The position numbers and the translations under genes are program-made. Below the pieces are notes generated by a model. That model searched no databases. It was not told the DNA's origin and saw only the letters and a program-made list of their open reading frames with translations. Positions 1 through 12,292 of a stretch of 64,000 nt of DNA are shown here, piece by piece. Source of the DNA: Lingula anatina (taxonomy: Eukaryota > Brachiopoda > Lingulata > Lingulida > Lingulidae). Position 1 is the first letter of the stretch; every line of letters begins with the position of its first letter. The stretch is taken from contig NW_019774981.1 of assembly GCF_001039355.2 (NCBI RefSeq), positions 207,254-271,253 of the forward strand, written 5' to 3'.

Positions 1-261
1 AAACTCCAGAAAAAAACGTAACCGTTTGGCTCTTTACATAATAATATAGACCATGTCAAAACTTACCTGTAGATGTAAAAAAAAATATAGACAACCGTGG
101 GTTTTTGTTCTATAGACATATGTTTTTCTTTTTTTTTTTAAATGGAGTATAATTTCAAATTCATTCAATTTTACTTTTTATATTACATTTTTTTCATCTA
201 CCCTTGTAAACAAACACTATACCATGAGTAAGGCAATATAAAGCATTAATGTAATTTATAG

Positions 262-1719
262 CTGCAAGGAGAATGGTGGGAAATGGCCATCACCAGACTT
301 TCTACACACGACGAAGAGAGGTACTTGCAGGACTACCATCAACGTTTGACATATGTCGGTGAGGAAGACACTGTGTATGTCATTAATGGGACAGGAATGT
401 AAGTGTGTTTAGAACTGCGACAGGTGTATCGTGGTTACTTAGTAGTATTTCGATATGAGATAATATTGAAATATTGTGATAGGTGGGATTTGCTGGTTCC
501 AAAGAATTTCTCAAAGCGTTCTTCCGTCAGTGTCAAAGAACAACTGGAGGTTCTGCTTAGAAGGTTGAGTTTGTCAGATGCGTTGAGACGTTAATTTTTA
601 ACTGTGATAGATGCTAGTTGTTTGAATGAAAATATGTGCTTCTTATTGTACTTCAGTTTGTCCAATGAAACAGGATGTCTGAAATGGAATTATACCTATA
701 AAACGACAAAACAGCCGGGTGTACTGGCAGCCGTAAATGAGGGTGAGAAAAATAAAAAACTAATGGATAAGGGATATTATTATTTTTATTTTATTTTTGT
801 TCCATCACCTTTCTTGGTCCTTTTGAAGGCAAAAATTACATTGGCACTATTAAAAAAATAATCTAGAGTTTTCATTTTTTTGTTTCTTTTTGTCTTGACC
901 AACTATCTAGCTAAAATATTTTTCATGTATTCACATTATAGTTTTTGTATGCAATAACGATATATTGAACTATTTTAAAATCACTTTAAATTTCTGTGCC
1001 TAGTTTCTTCAACTAATAGGCTGTATTATGTTTAGTACTTTCTCCTGTTTTTTTCTGACCTTTTCTTCATTTCACCGTCCTATCTGTTTGCAGACGGCAA
1101 AATCCTATTTAAAGGCTTTGTCGTTGACATTGGCTACGACTACTATATGTGCGGCAAGTACTTTGCCGACTTAGATGAGTACCGGTTTACTCTTTGGAGC
1201 AAAAAAATGTCCTTCAGTGCTTCTGAGGTGGCCTCCATAATTAACCGTATCTCATCAGATTCTTGTCTTAGAGAAAAAAGATTTTATCCAGTTGCGCAGA
1301 ACGGAGGTAAGTAGATGAACAAACGGCGGGTAAGTACGTGTGTGTGTGTGTGTGTGTGTGTGTGTCACGCGCGCGCGCGTGCGTGTGTTAGTGTGCTGTG
1401 TGAATGAACATTTGCTGTGTGTATGTGGTGGGGGGGCTGTATGTGTACGTGTGTGCTTATGTGTGTACGTGTGTGTGTGTGTGTGTGTGTGTGTGAGTTG
1501 GGTGAGTGTGTGTTTGAGAGAGGGAGAGAGAGAGAGAGAGCTTTTTTACTGAATGTGAACTGACGGGATTTTGACTTTTAAATATTTTCAAAAATTCTGG
1601 GGAAAGCTTTGTTAAAGACTATGGCTGCAAAGATGACATTGTATTTAACCTCTACAGTTCTCATCTTTCAGTATTTATTTTTTTCCTCAGGGTGCGGCCT
1701 ACCTCCAGGGCAAGAGTAA
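262..1719 (+). CDS. lipocalin-like secreted protein, copy 1 (exons 2-5; first exon left of window)
   Basis: Four exons can be joined with GT/AG sites and compatible phases: 262-398, 657-742, 1094-1306 and 1691-1719 (TAA). They give 154 residues. The first residues, LQGEWWEMA, match lipocalin motif 1 (G-x-W); [14 protein letters not shown] fits the second structurally conserved region and FTLWSKK the third. Cysteines at GCLKW, MCGKY, SCLREK and GCGLPP could form lipocalin-type disulfides. The reading frame opens in phase 0 directly after an acceptor, so a signal-peptide exon is missing; the second copy shows what it looks like (6784-6945), and here it must lie left of base 1. Lipocalins are secreted eight-stranded barrels that carry small hydrophobic ligands; no ligand can be read from this sequence. 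AATAAA follows at 1803. The family call rests on motifs only. Confidence 0.62.
1340..1545. repeat. (GT)n/(GA)n microsatellite in lipocalin intron 4
   Basis: Long GT runs, a GC-alternating patch and a terminal GA run fill the last intron of lipocalin copy 1. The same intron of copy 2 (11,050-11,183) has the same GT-then-GA layout, so the array predates the duplication. Confidence 0.85.
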
Positions 1720-1802
1720 AACGCTCAACAAAACACTACGTCCAGCGAGTTACTGTCGAGAACAACTTGAGATTTTGAAATCATGTAACTTGGCATCTAT
1801 TG

Positions 1803-1808
1803 AATAAA
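1803..1808 (+). terminator. poly(A) signal of lipocalin copy 1
   Basis: AATAAA lies 84 bases past the stop codon; the equivalent signal of copy 2 is at 11439-11444. Confidence 0.6.
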
Positions 1809-2821
1809 AAGCCGATATTCTTCATTCTTTAGAGCTTGACATGGTTATAACAAGGAACTTAGATGTATTTTATTTTGAATTTATCGCGTTTATTAATTTT
1901 TTCGGACATAGAACTCAACTTTAGACGTGCAGTAAACGTAAACTCTCTCCCTCTCTCTCTCTCCCTCTCTCTCTCTCAACGACAATACATATAGTAGATA
2001 TTATGCAATAAAAGGCGAAAATGGCGATTAACGATACAATTGGCTTTTAACAGATTTAATGATACTACAGGAAAAGAGAAACATTTTTGCCCTGTTTAAA
2101 GGGATAATAACTCTTCGTTTTGGCCAAAAAATGAATTTTCCTGGAGTAAACAACAATATCCCATACTTACCAATGGTTAATAAATCGATTTTTACATTCA
2201 AACTTGGTCCCTGGTTATTATAATCATTCTTTTTGGATAATAAGCAATTTTAGAATCGATTAGATGATGCTGGTAAGCTGTATTGGTACCTCGTCTTATG
2301 TAGGATATTCCATGATTTATAGACATCCACTGTATTCGAAAAATACTTGATTTTTGACACGTTATCGCCCTGACAGCGAGTTTTAGAGTCTTTTTTTAAT
2401 AATGGTATTATTCTACTCAAAAGTGTTACAAGGTCGAAGCAAAAGTCCTTGACTGAACTTCGATGATGGGGTAATGAATTTACTGTGATTATTGTCGTAG
2501 AAAACAGGATGTATTCCACTTAGCAGTAAGTGATATTTTTCCTGGTTGTGGATTTGCGATCGTGTATTTCGATATGGATTCAAGCATATAAGGACAGATG
2601 TAGGCCTCGAAAGTAAAATGATCAAGCTATTTTTATGATAACTTTTTTCAAAAATAGTACAGAAGTCTTTCGGAAATAATCTATATTAAAAGTATCATTC
2701 AAAGTTAACTTAATGAGGACACTGTACGTCTCATCAAGATGATAAGTAAAGCAGTAAACTATAAAAAATAATGATCTCGGATGCATTGTTATAGTTTGGA
2801 CAAAAAACGCCAGTATTTATT
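1809..2821. other. duplicated spacer between lipocalin 1 and AbfB copy 1
   Basis: No gene is seen. Sequence from the CT run at about 1946 to about 2110 reappears at about 12,258-12,430 behind lipocalin 2. Sequence at about 2280-2625 reappears at about 13,220-14,010 and 20,410-21,170 upstream of the AbfB genes. Compared with those copies, this one lacks the stretch carrying the TATAAATAAG promoter and the first untranslated exon: the sequence jumps at about 2545 from the spacer straight into the first intron. Confidence 0.7.
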
Positions 2822-4515
2822 GTTGCTGTGTTGGTCTCTCTCAACCTTGTCCACGCCCAGGAGACGGGCACAGGTGAGTGTTTGTGTTTATTGAAATTTT
2901 CATTCTTTTTTCGGAATATGATATCTCTTGCTAAAGTCCACACTTCTGTCATTAAAATAGACTGTAGCAACTATATTTTAGGTTGAAACATATCTTTTAT
3001 ATCTTATAAAAGTACAGTTGCTACATACTAAAACCAACTGAGACTGTCCAACTCTCAAAATTACCCAAAATTAACAATGAAGTACACTAAAATTTAGATG
3101 ATTTCATTATTTTAAGAACGTAGTATGATGTTTAATTATATAGATTTCAAAAGAAAACCCGACGTATGGTTTGTGCTTAGGGGCACGTTTTAAATAATCG
3201 GTTAGGTATGACATTTTCGTAGAACATGTAGCCTGTTTTTTATGCTTTTCAAGTATCCGATAGCACAAAATTACATTAATTGAATTTAAAAACATCTCTG
3301 CTATGTTAGTCTTAAAAGGAAAGAAATAATTTAATCAATGCTGGAAAATATGAAGTAAGAATCTGGTTGTAAAGCGGCATCATTTTCAGATTCAAATGTT
3401 GAATATTGATTATGATATATGAAAATAAAACAAATAAAAAATGATTGGCCTTTATTTCCCCACTGATATTAAAAAGCTTTGACGTTCAAACATATTCAAG
3501 CTCAAAAATAAACTAAATCTTGATAATTATTTATTTACTTTATTTAATTGCAGTTGTGCGTCTTCGTTCCCAAAACTATCCCGAATATACTTGGGGCCTC
3601 CATCCTAACGCTGACGCATACATCAAGCAAGGCTTCAGCGGAAATGTTTTCCATGTTGTCCCCGGGCTAACCGGACAACCAGGTACAGTGTCCTTCAACT
3701 CCGTAGACTATCCGTGCTCCTATCTCCGTCACTATAACTTCTTCGTGAANGAATACGTTCTCCTCTGGATGTCTGTCTGGTGACTGGTCCCTCTCTATCT
3801 GACATTATTCATGTCGAAAGTCTCTTCCTCTTTTTGCATCCTCCACCATATGTGACGACGTTACTGACTTTGTCTTGGTGGCGCGAGGTAATAACTAAAC
3901 AATTCCATGTTTTCCCATATTCTTTATTATCGCTTTCTAACTACGCTATCTACAGTTTATTCCTCTACGTTCAACTTCTTACATCGTTCTCCCCGTCTAC
4001 ATTACATTCTTCGCTTAAGTACAATAAGGTCGTGTCAATCAACTAAAGTGACACTACAAAACACTCCCCGCTCTTATTCGCTGCATGCTGTCACTTACTA
4101 ACGTTACACAGGCTACAGACTGCAGATACGTAGAGACGACGGCTCTTTCCTGTTTAAGAAAGATGCCAGTTTCAAAGCTGAGCCAATTGATACGTAGACA
4201 GTTATTTACAACTGAACTTGTAACGAATTTTGTTGATCTTCTGTGTAGTTTGATATCGTGCGCCCAATCAGCGTTTTGTCTGTGAAACAGGATGGTATAG
4301 ATGAAAGGAGATATCTAAAATATAATAATTTGTTTTCAAAATTCATGCGAAAGAGCATTTATAATTTGAGACCGCGTCTCTCTCCCCCACCCCCCCTCTC
4401 TCTCTCTCTCAGGTGTGTGTGTTTGCTATTGTTTTACATGCATATATTTTTGGAGAAGAAATTGCAAAAAATAATTCTTATAATTTCAGTGTTGCTGGAA
4501 AGATGTGGCAGTTAA
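2822..4515 (+). pseudogene. AbfB-domain gene, copy 1 (broken)
   Basis: Remnants of all three coding exons are present. Exon 1 is a stump (2822-2874) that encodes only the second half of the signal peptide; the ATG is deleted. Exon 2 starts normally at 3554 (VRLRSQNYPEYTWGLHPN) and runs to the single N at 3750. The next 360 bases are unlike any other copy, and homology resumes at about 4111-4189 (GYRLQIRRDDGS in the other genes). The donor after exon 2 reads GATACG instead of GGTACG, so it has lost its GT. Exon 3 remains at 4490-4515. The promoter and first untranslated exon are also missing. Several independent lesions make this a pseudogene even if the N-linked block is an assembly fault. 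Confidence 0.75.
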
Positions 4516-6297
4516 ATTCCAACTCGCCATATGCCAAGGGCAGAGACGTTTGATACAAATAAAATTCCATATTTGGTGAAATTATTAATGGAATAAAATA
4601 GTGTTTTAAACATTTTATTGAAGAATTATTTTTGGATACTTTTTTTATTCAATAAACTTACGATCTTTTAAAACTGTTGAAATGGAACAGTGATCAATAT
4701 AGGGCTTGACACGGTTTTTGTGTAAAAGATACATTTGAACATCTTAAATTCACTTTTCCTTGTAACATAGCAAAACACACGTGAATTCACACTCTATTAG
4801 CACGTGACGTCACTTTCGCCAGACCGTCGTTTCTTTTATTAGCTGAGACAACACTACATAATGCCATACAAATAAACAATGAATGTTTGACGTAGACGCG
4901 ATCTTTAACAAACAAATTTGGTTTGTTTTACATGTTATTTTTGAACAAGTGAATCTTATAGTGTATTAAGAAGTAAACCATATATATATCAAAAAGATTG
5001 CGGAAACTAAAATATAGTCCATCTGACCAGGAATTCTATTAGATTTTTGTAATCCAACAGAATAAGATTTTTGTATTGTTCTATCCCCATTTATATTATG
5101 AGGAACCATATCAATATTAAAACTTCTAAAACCAAATTATCCTCATTCTTTAAACAGATGATCAAAAGGAATATAATAACATGAAAATTTGGCCCATTTC
5201 ACGGTGTGCTTACCCTAGGTTCTAGATTCCGGTATTGCCAGCTCGATCTTGATTTCATATATAACCCATAGTAGCAATATAAAAGCGACTCCACCACAAG
5301 GTATATTTAGCATGCTAGCTTTTAAGTTGCTCTGACACTCAGGGTTGGTGTGCTAGCTGTGGCAGGTAATATTCGCTGTGTTAGAAGGGCCCCATTTTGA
5401 TTGCACTGGCCTGCAAGCATCTTTATTTTTAATTATTTCACAAAAAATATGACAATGGACATTAACGAGTAACTGAGGTATCCTATTTCACCATAGAACC
5501 ATCACGGTGGTTTTGGAAATGCAAATAATAGTTTTTACATACAAGCTGTGCGCTATATTTAATGAATATATTTCTTTTCCTTACATACTTATCCTCCCAA
5601 ATCATAAGCAATACAAAACGGTTAATGATATATGCTTCTCGAAATTTGTGTGGAATCAGATATGGCAGCTGTAAGTTACCATCTACCAGGGTGGCAGATT
5701 ATATAGGGAAAAAGGAGAAAAGCCAGAGATAGTAAAATGACCGTCTTTTTATCTAAAGACATCTCTGTGAATATCCTGTGAAAAGTCAATCTGTGGCCCA
5801 AGTAGAGGGTAGCTGTAAGTATCTTTTCGAAAATCGAGCAGACATTCTGACATGTATGTTTTTTTCACACCTGACAGGATGGAGAATACTTTATGTGTGT
5901 GGGTGGAACTAGCTCTTGTAAAGCACTTGTCTAAAACTCCTGTAACATTTACTTGAATATAAGAAAATTGGTCTTTCATAAAACATGTTGCCATAGCAAC
6001 TAACTTAACATGGTTAACCGTTACTCTGTCCATCACAGAAAAAGGAAGGTGGAAGCCTGTCAAGGTTTAACATTAAACGTCTTCTGCTCCTCTGCGCAAC
6101 ATAAAGTTAAGTATTTATATTTAAAGCGTTAAGAATAAGACAAACACCATCTCCTTAGTTTCCGCATTTATTATAAAGTTACTAGTATTTTAAAATTATT
6201 CAAACATAAAAAGTATTAATTGTCCTCAAATGTCTCCATATTTCACCGAATGTGGCATTTTATTTGGACGTATATCAAACGTCTTTGACTGCATTCC
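4516..6297. other. 3' spacer of AbfB unit 1
   Basis: This non-coding stretch is collinear with 22,674-24,300 of unit 3 and, with more deletions, 15,700-17,030 of unit 2. It stops matching at about 6297, exactly where the last exon of the convergent minus-strand partner begins in the other units. The partner gene of unit 1 has therefore been lost. No other gene is seen. Confidence 0.65.
4801..4813. promoter_or_regulatory. CACGTGACGTCAC element, unit 1
   Basis: A CACGTG E-box overlaps a TGACGTCA CRE-like site. The 13-mer and its flanks are unchanged in units 2 and 3 (15,948 and 22,968), although the surrounding spacer differs by indels. Its location is downstream of the plus-strand AbfB gene. 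Function is inferred from conservation only. Confidence 0.4.
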
Positions 6298-6304
6298 CAC
6301 AGAT

Positions 6305-6475
6305 TTAGATCGATCCATCAGGATCGACCTAATTTCCTGGGGGTTCACGCTAAATTGCTATCAGCCGAGCATGCACGGAAGTTAATTACCCCCTTACAGC
6401 TTTCAGTAGGCGGGACAGACATTTAAGCCGGCTAAGCTGACAGTAATCTAGTGAGACTCCCCACGGGGATAAAAA
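6305..6475. repeat. dispersed repeat, copy 1
   Basis: The block from the GATCGATCC palindrome through CTAAATTGCTATC to the TAAGC(C/T)GG(C/T)TAAG end is repeated at 20,010-20,180, and part of it at about 40,425-40,515. It joins the breakpoint of AbfB unit 1. It has no coding capacity and no obvious pol III boxes or terminal inverted repeats; unclassified. Confidence 0.5.
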
Positions 6476-6701
6476 ATCATCCCAGGATATGCGGTCGACT
6501 TGATTGCAGTGGATCAAGAAGAATGCAATTGATTGAGACAATCAACAGCAAGGGGTGGTGGATGTGATGAGTAGTCAGCACAGCACATACCCGCTTTCTA
6601 AAAGCAAAAGCAAAGATAACATCGCAGATTTCATTAACTTGCACGTTCAGGAGCTCGGCCAATCATTGCGCAGACATGAGAAATCATAAGCTATAAACCT
6701 G

Positions 6702-6708
6702 TATAAAA
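6702..6708 (+). promoter_or_regulatory. TATA box of lipocalin copy 2
   Basis: TATAAAA lies 82 bases before the ATG at 6784, leaving room for a start site about 30 bases downstream and a 5' UTR of about 50 bases. Confidence 0.45.
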
Positions 6709-6783
6709 CATAAATATCCAGGTACACGCATATAACTCGCAGTCTAATTTCAGAAGAAGATTACACATCGCGCGAACGCCATA

Positions 6784-9700
6784 ATGTCTTCTATTGTCTT
6801 CCTCTTGATGCTGGCCGCCTACACGGTAACAAACGCAGACGCCGGGCTAGGAAAGAATAAGGATGAAACTGCTACAAGGAGGATCCGCTTTCCTAAACCA
6901 GGCCGCTGTAACGTGAGACCCTTGAGGAACCTTGCTTGGGATAAGGTTGGTACACCTTCTTTTGTGGATCGGAGAGTCAAATAAAGAAAACCCTGAACTA
7001 TAAGTGTGATTGATGCACGCAAGCTCCTTCATTTTTAACACGCCATATGCGCACGCTTATTCTTTGGCTGTCAACGACAAGCTGGTGATTAAGTTTACCG
7101 CGCAAGCGCAAATGTGCAACATTTGTAGAAAGGGAAATGGCGTAGTTTTATGTTTGTAATATGCGATTAAAATGCCCGAAGTTATATTTTAATGTCTAAA
7201 AATCCTGCAAAGTTACTTATATTTCCCCATCCAGACTTTCAAAAAGATGTCCCCTTTCCTTCAAATAAAAGGAACTGGAGTCAATATTTTTTTCTAAAAG
7301 AAATATCAACCACTTGTCGAGCAATGACTAGTGAGTACTAGTGAGTAGCAGAAATTTGCGTTTCTGCCGAGGAAAATTCTAACGGTCAAAATATAGACAT
7401 TGATAAAAAAGGTGTTACGGATCAGAGTACCCAATGCCAGCAAAAATCAATGACAAAAGATTTAAAAAAGTTTTAATATTTTATTAAAACTAAATAAACT
7501 AATGACAATAACAATAAGCTATTCTTAATACACAAATAAACCTATCTGAAAGCATGAAGTGTCCTGTGTGAAAGTCCGATGTGAATCCGTCGACTGGAGA
7601 TTGAATGGAGATAAATCGGCTCAAAGTTCAGTGAAAGTGTCCGATGAAATCCCACAGTAATTACGATGCAAGTTCCAGTAGAAAATATGAGTGTCGGTTC
7701 AGTGGTAAATAGGTTCCAAAAAATAAAATATTCTCCTTCAAAAGTCCCAAAATAAAAAACATCCGTTCATACTCCAGCGTCTGTCTAAACTAACGCTCTC
7801 GAGATACTCATGCTCTCGCGATATGGTGACGTCATAAGCTGACTTACTTATACACAACAAAGGTCTATTATTAAAGAATATACCTTTTTTGCTTTTGGGG
7901 TCATTTTTGGAAACCAAATAAGGACAGTAGTCTGGTCTTGTGCAAGTGGGGGTTTTAGCAGTCTGGATATTATTGAAACATGACATTTGATATTTTGTGG
8001 ACTCTTTGATTTGAAATTTAGCAACCCAGTTGGGCAATTGACAGATTTAAGTATTGATATAAAAACAAGAATTGTATCATTTTGGAACAACATAAATCCA
8101 AGTAAAAAGCGGCTTGATTAAATACCAAAATATCACCTGAAAAGTAAATCTTTAGTTTTTAATTTTTGTGATTAAGTAAGTATTGTCCAATAGGTCTATA
8201 AAAGGATGGTTCTAATTTACACAAAAATTAACGGATCATTTTTCCAGGATGGAATTTCAAAGTGCAACAATAAATAAATAAACAAAGATTCGAATTCGAA
8301 CCGTATGATCTTTACAAATTTAACACTTTAATGTCAAAAGGTTGCATGTCAGGCTGGATTGGTGGAAATAGTATGTTTTAACTTTACAGTCAAGTTTGAA
8401 CTAATTCAGATGTGATGAGGCAGGTTGAATTTTAAGTATGGAAGTTAATTTAAAATGCAAAATAAGGAATAAAAGAAGAGACAGAGAGATACAGTGCTAG
8501 GGAGAAAATACAGAGAGCCAGATCAAAAGACACACACACATACACAGAGAGAGTTTGGCAGTTATAGAGAGTTCTGGAGAAAAAAAAACATTTTTCAGAA
8601 AATTATAATTGCCTGTCTCAGTTAATTTTTTGCCGAAAATCAACAAATAAAGAACTTGAATGGCCAAACTGGCTAGTTATTATACAAAGTGATAATCGTT
8701 TAAGCTAAGTATGTAGGTAGAACTAGAACCATACATTGTATATGAGTACCACTGTTCCTGTGTTCCTTTCAGAATGCTGGTAAATTCACATGGTACAAAG
8801 GGGTTTTGATGTCTTTTGATGAATTGCTTAAGCTCTTTGATGATATACTGTGACTTTGTGTTTTACCAGGAAAATTGATTTCGTAGAAACATACATATGC
8901 TGGTAGCTAAATGCTTTAATCTTTTTCTTTTTTTGTTTTGTTGAAAGTATCCTCACCTGAGAATAAAANTAGCCTACAGTGCTAGGGAGAAAATACAGAG
9001 AGCCAGATCAAAAGACACACACACATACACAGAGAGAGTTTGGCAGTTATAGAGAGTTCTGGAGAAAAAAAAAACATTTAGCAGAAAATTATAATTGCCT
9101 GTCTCAGTTGATTTTTTGCCGAAAATCAACAAATAAAGAACTTGAATGGCCAAACTGGCTAGTTATTATACAAAGTGATAATCGTTTAAGCTAAGTATGT
9201 AGGTAGAACTAGAACCATACATTGTATATGAGTACCACTGTTCCTGTGTTCCTTTCAGAATGCTGGTAAATTCACATGGTACAAAGGGGTTTTGATGTCT
9301 TTTGATGAATTGCTTAAGCTCTTTGATGATATACTGTGACTTTGTGTTTTACCAGGAAAATTGATTTCGTAGAAACATACATATGCTGGTAGCTAAATGC
9401 TTTAATCTTTTTCTTTTTTTGTTTTGTTGAAAGTATCCTCACCTGAGAATAAAAATAATTTGTTTAACACCAAAAAGGAACGAACGTTACTGTCACAAAT
9501 GGGAAAGTGTTAGCTGCGGTAGTATTTTGCTTACTTTGAAGATTCGATCAGCATGGTTCTTTAATTTTTCCCTACAAGTAGGCCTATAACGATGTAAAAA
9601 CATGGCAAACATCTGTATAGAAAAATTGCACGATTCTAGTTTGTTTTTCACTGAATATTACACAAAGATAAAATGCAACATGCAGAAATATAAAATGAAC

Positions 9701-11087
9701 TAGTTTTTTATTCGTGGCGCAAAAATCGTATCTGAAATATCAAACTATACACAAGAAAACACTATATATGTTGCAGTCGACAACAGAAAACCCCTATTAC
9801 CTTTTGCACCAAATGCTTAAACAATAGTGATTTTTTTTCTGGAATTTTTCTGGGGAACATATGTTACGTACGTTTTAGACATGACTTAACGCCCTAAATT
9901 AAAAAAATGTTATTTATAGCTGCAAGGAGAATGGTGGGAAATGGCCATCACCAGACTTTCTACACATGACGAAGAGAGGTACTTGCAGAACTACCATCAA
10001 CGTATGACGTATGTCGGTGAGGGGGACGCTGTGTATGCCGCCAATGGGACAGGAATGTAAGTGTGTTTAGAACTGCGACAGGTGTATCATGGTTACTGCT
10101 AAAGTATTTTGATGTGAGACAATATTGTGATAGGTGGGATTTGCTGGTTCCAAAGCATTTCTTAAAGCGTCCTTCTGTCAGTGTCAAAGAACAACTGGAG
10201 GATCTGCTTAGAAGGTTGAGTTTGTCAGATGCGTTAAGACGTTAATTGATAACTGTGATAGATGCGAGTTTGTTTGAATAAAAATATGCGTTTCTTATTG
10301 TACTTCAGTTGGTCCAATGAATCAGGATGTCTGAAATGGAATTATACCTATAAAACGACAAAACAACCGGGTGTACTGGCAGCCGTAAATGAGGGTGAGA
10401 AAAAAAAAAAAAAACTAATGGATAACGGAATATTATTATTTTTTATTTCATTTTTGTTCCATCAACTTTCTTGGTCATTTTTAAAGGCAAAAATTACATT
10501 GGCACTATTTAAAAAATAATCTAGAGTTTTAATTTTTTTTGTTTCTTTTTGTCTTGACCAACTATCTAGCGAAAATATTTTTCATGAATTCGCAATATGT
10601 TACTTAGTTTTTGTATGCAATAACGATTTTTTAAACTATTCTAAAAACACTTTAAATTTCTGTGCCTAGTTTCTTCGATTAATACGCTGTATTACGTTTA
10701 GTACTTTCTTCTGTCTTTACTTTTTTTAAAATTATTATCATTATTATTATTTTTTTGCTGTCCTGTTCTTCATTTGACTGTCCTATCTGTTTGCAGACGG
10801 CAAAATCCTATTTGAAGGCTTTGTCGTTGACATTGCCTACGACTACTACATGTATATGTGCGCCAAGTACTTTGCCGACTTAGATGAGTACCGGTTTACC
10901 CTTTGGAGCAAAAAAATGTTCTTCAGCGCTTCTGAGGTGGTCAACATAGTTAACCGTATCTCATCGGATCCTTGTCTTAGAGAAAAAAGGTTTTATCCAG
11001 TTGTGCAAGACGGACGTAAGTAGATGAACAAATGGCGGGTAATTCAGTGTGTGCGTGCGTGCGTGCGTGTGTGTGAATGTGCATTTG

Positions 11088-11128
<41 letters not shown>

Positions 11129-11147
11129 TGTGTGTTGGAGGGTGCTT

Positions 11148-11180
<33 letters not shown>

Positions 11181-11354
11181 GTTTTTTACTGAATGTGAAT
11201 TGACGGGATTTTGACTTTTAAATATTTTAAAAATTCCGGGGAAAGCTTTGTTAAAGACTATGGCTGCAAGGATGACATTGTATTAAACCGCTACAGTTCT
11301 CATCTTTCAGTATTTTTTTCCTCAGGGTGCGGCCTACCTCCAGGGCAAGAGTGA
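6784..11354 (+). CDS. lipocalin-like secreted protein, copy 2 (complete)
   Basis: Five exons join in frame: 6784-6945, 9920-10056, 10309-10394, 10797-11015 and 11326-11354 (TGA), giving 210 residues, a normal lipocalin length. Residues 1-20 (MSSIVFLLMLAAYTVTNADA) are a signal peptide. A basic stretch and a cysteine (RCNVRPLRNLAWDK) follow and lead into LQGEWWEMA, the lipocalin G-x-W motif. YDYYMYMCAKY and FTLWSKK are the second and third conserved regions. Compared with copy 1 there is a two-codon insertion (MYM) before the central cysteine. Intron 1 is 2974 bases long and holds a probable solo LTR and an assembly duplication. The last two introns carry the same microsatellites as copy 1. AATAAA is at 11439. 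The role, by family, is extracellular binding of a small hydrophobic ligand; the ligand is unknown. Confidence 0.72.
7413..7859. mobile_element. probable solo LTR in lipocalin intron 1
   Basis: A 447-base block starts TGTTACGGATC and ends ACACAACA, has TG...CA termini and is flanked by AAGG on both sides (7409-7412 and 7860-7863). No internal retrotransposon coding sequence is present. The orientation is uncertain. The four-base duplication lies in an A-rich context and is weak on its own. Confidence 0.4.
8490..9455. repeat. 478-base sequence present twice around a single N (assembly join)
   Basis: Sequence 8490-8968 is repeated almost exactly at 8975-9454, with an N at 8969. The second copy runs on into new sequence at the point where the first stops. 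This is what two unmerged overlapping contigs look like. It lies wholly inside lipocalin intron 1 and holds no gene. Confidence 0.8.
11050..11183. repeat. (GT)n/(GA)n microsatellite in lipocalin 2 intron 4
   Basis: Alternating GT with GCGT interruptions, ending in a GA run. It corresponds to 1340-1545 of copy 1. Confidence 0.85.
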
Positions 11355-11438
11355 AACGCTTAACAAAACATCGCACCCAGACAGTTCCTGAAGAGAACAA
11401 TTTAAGATTTTGAAATCATGTAACGTCGCATGTATTGA

Positions 11439-11444
11439 ATAAAA
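11439..11444 (+). terminator. poly(A) signal of lipocalin copy 2
   Basis: AATAAA, 84 bases past the stop codon, at the same spacing as in copy 1. Confidence 0.6.
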
Positions 11445-12258
11445 AGCCGATATTCTTCATTCTTTACAGCTTAACTTGGTTATAACAAGGAACCTAGATG
11501 TATTTTGTTTTTCATATATCGCGTTCGTTTCTAATTTTTCCTGGCAAACATGTAGAACTCAGCGTTAAACGTGCAGTAAACGTGATTTAACATACAGATT
11601 TTACATACTGAAGACTAATTCTTCCCCTTTCACATGAAAGCACCACCATTGTAATCCAACACATATTTTGACAGACTTTCATACCAAAGATGATAACCCA
11701 TTGCTGTTACCCAGCATCGTGGACGTGTTGATATATATCCTTTTATTCATGCTATTTTCATTCCTATTTCCATCATCAATTTCTGTTTTCCTGAGTTTAA
11801 TATTCCCTGCTTCCTGTCATATTTATTACCCGTGATGAATTAACGAAATGTGCAAAATCGTGTGTAACTATTTCCTAGTGCAACTCTTGCCTCACATATC
11901 ACGGGCTAGGTGGTACTGGAATAAAATAGTAAGTTAATAATCAGAGACAATTTTGAGTACTTTCCCTCTGTCCAGCAACGGCGTCTTATTATTAGTCATT
12001 AAATCTACAATAAATGGTACTACAAGGCTGGTGTATACATTATTAAGTCAGCGAGTTGGGGTGAGGCCCATCTTTATGTTGATCCGTCACACACGATATT
12101 AAGGTTTTAAAATTACTTCGTGCCGCACAAATCACTTTTATTCTTCAGCGCATTCTTCGAATCCTTTACTCCTCCATAAACTTATGTATGTCCATTTGTT
12201 TAACTATATTTTATATTTGTCTACCGGTAAACTATTAGTACAGTTTACGAGAAGAAGC

Positions 12259-12292
<34 letters not shown>

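Noticed and set aside
1340-1552. 70-residue frame rich in C and V
   Set aside because: It is a translation of the GT microsatellite inside a lipocalin intron.
7738-8037. 99-residue minus-strand frame in lipocalin intron 1
   Set aside because: It straddles the edge of the probable LTR, has no recognisable domain and looks random.
8286-8306. GGTTCGAATTC on the minus strand, like a tRNA B box
   Set aside because: No T-stem, anticodon arm or acceptor stem can be folded around it.
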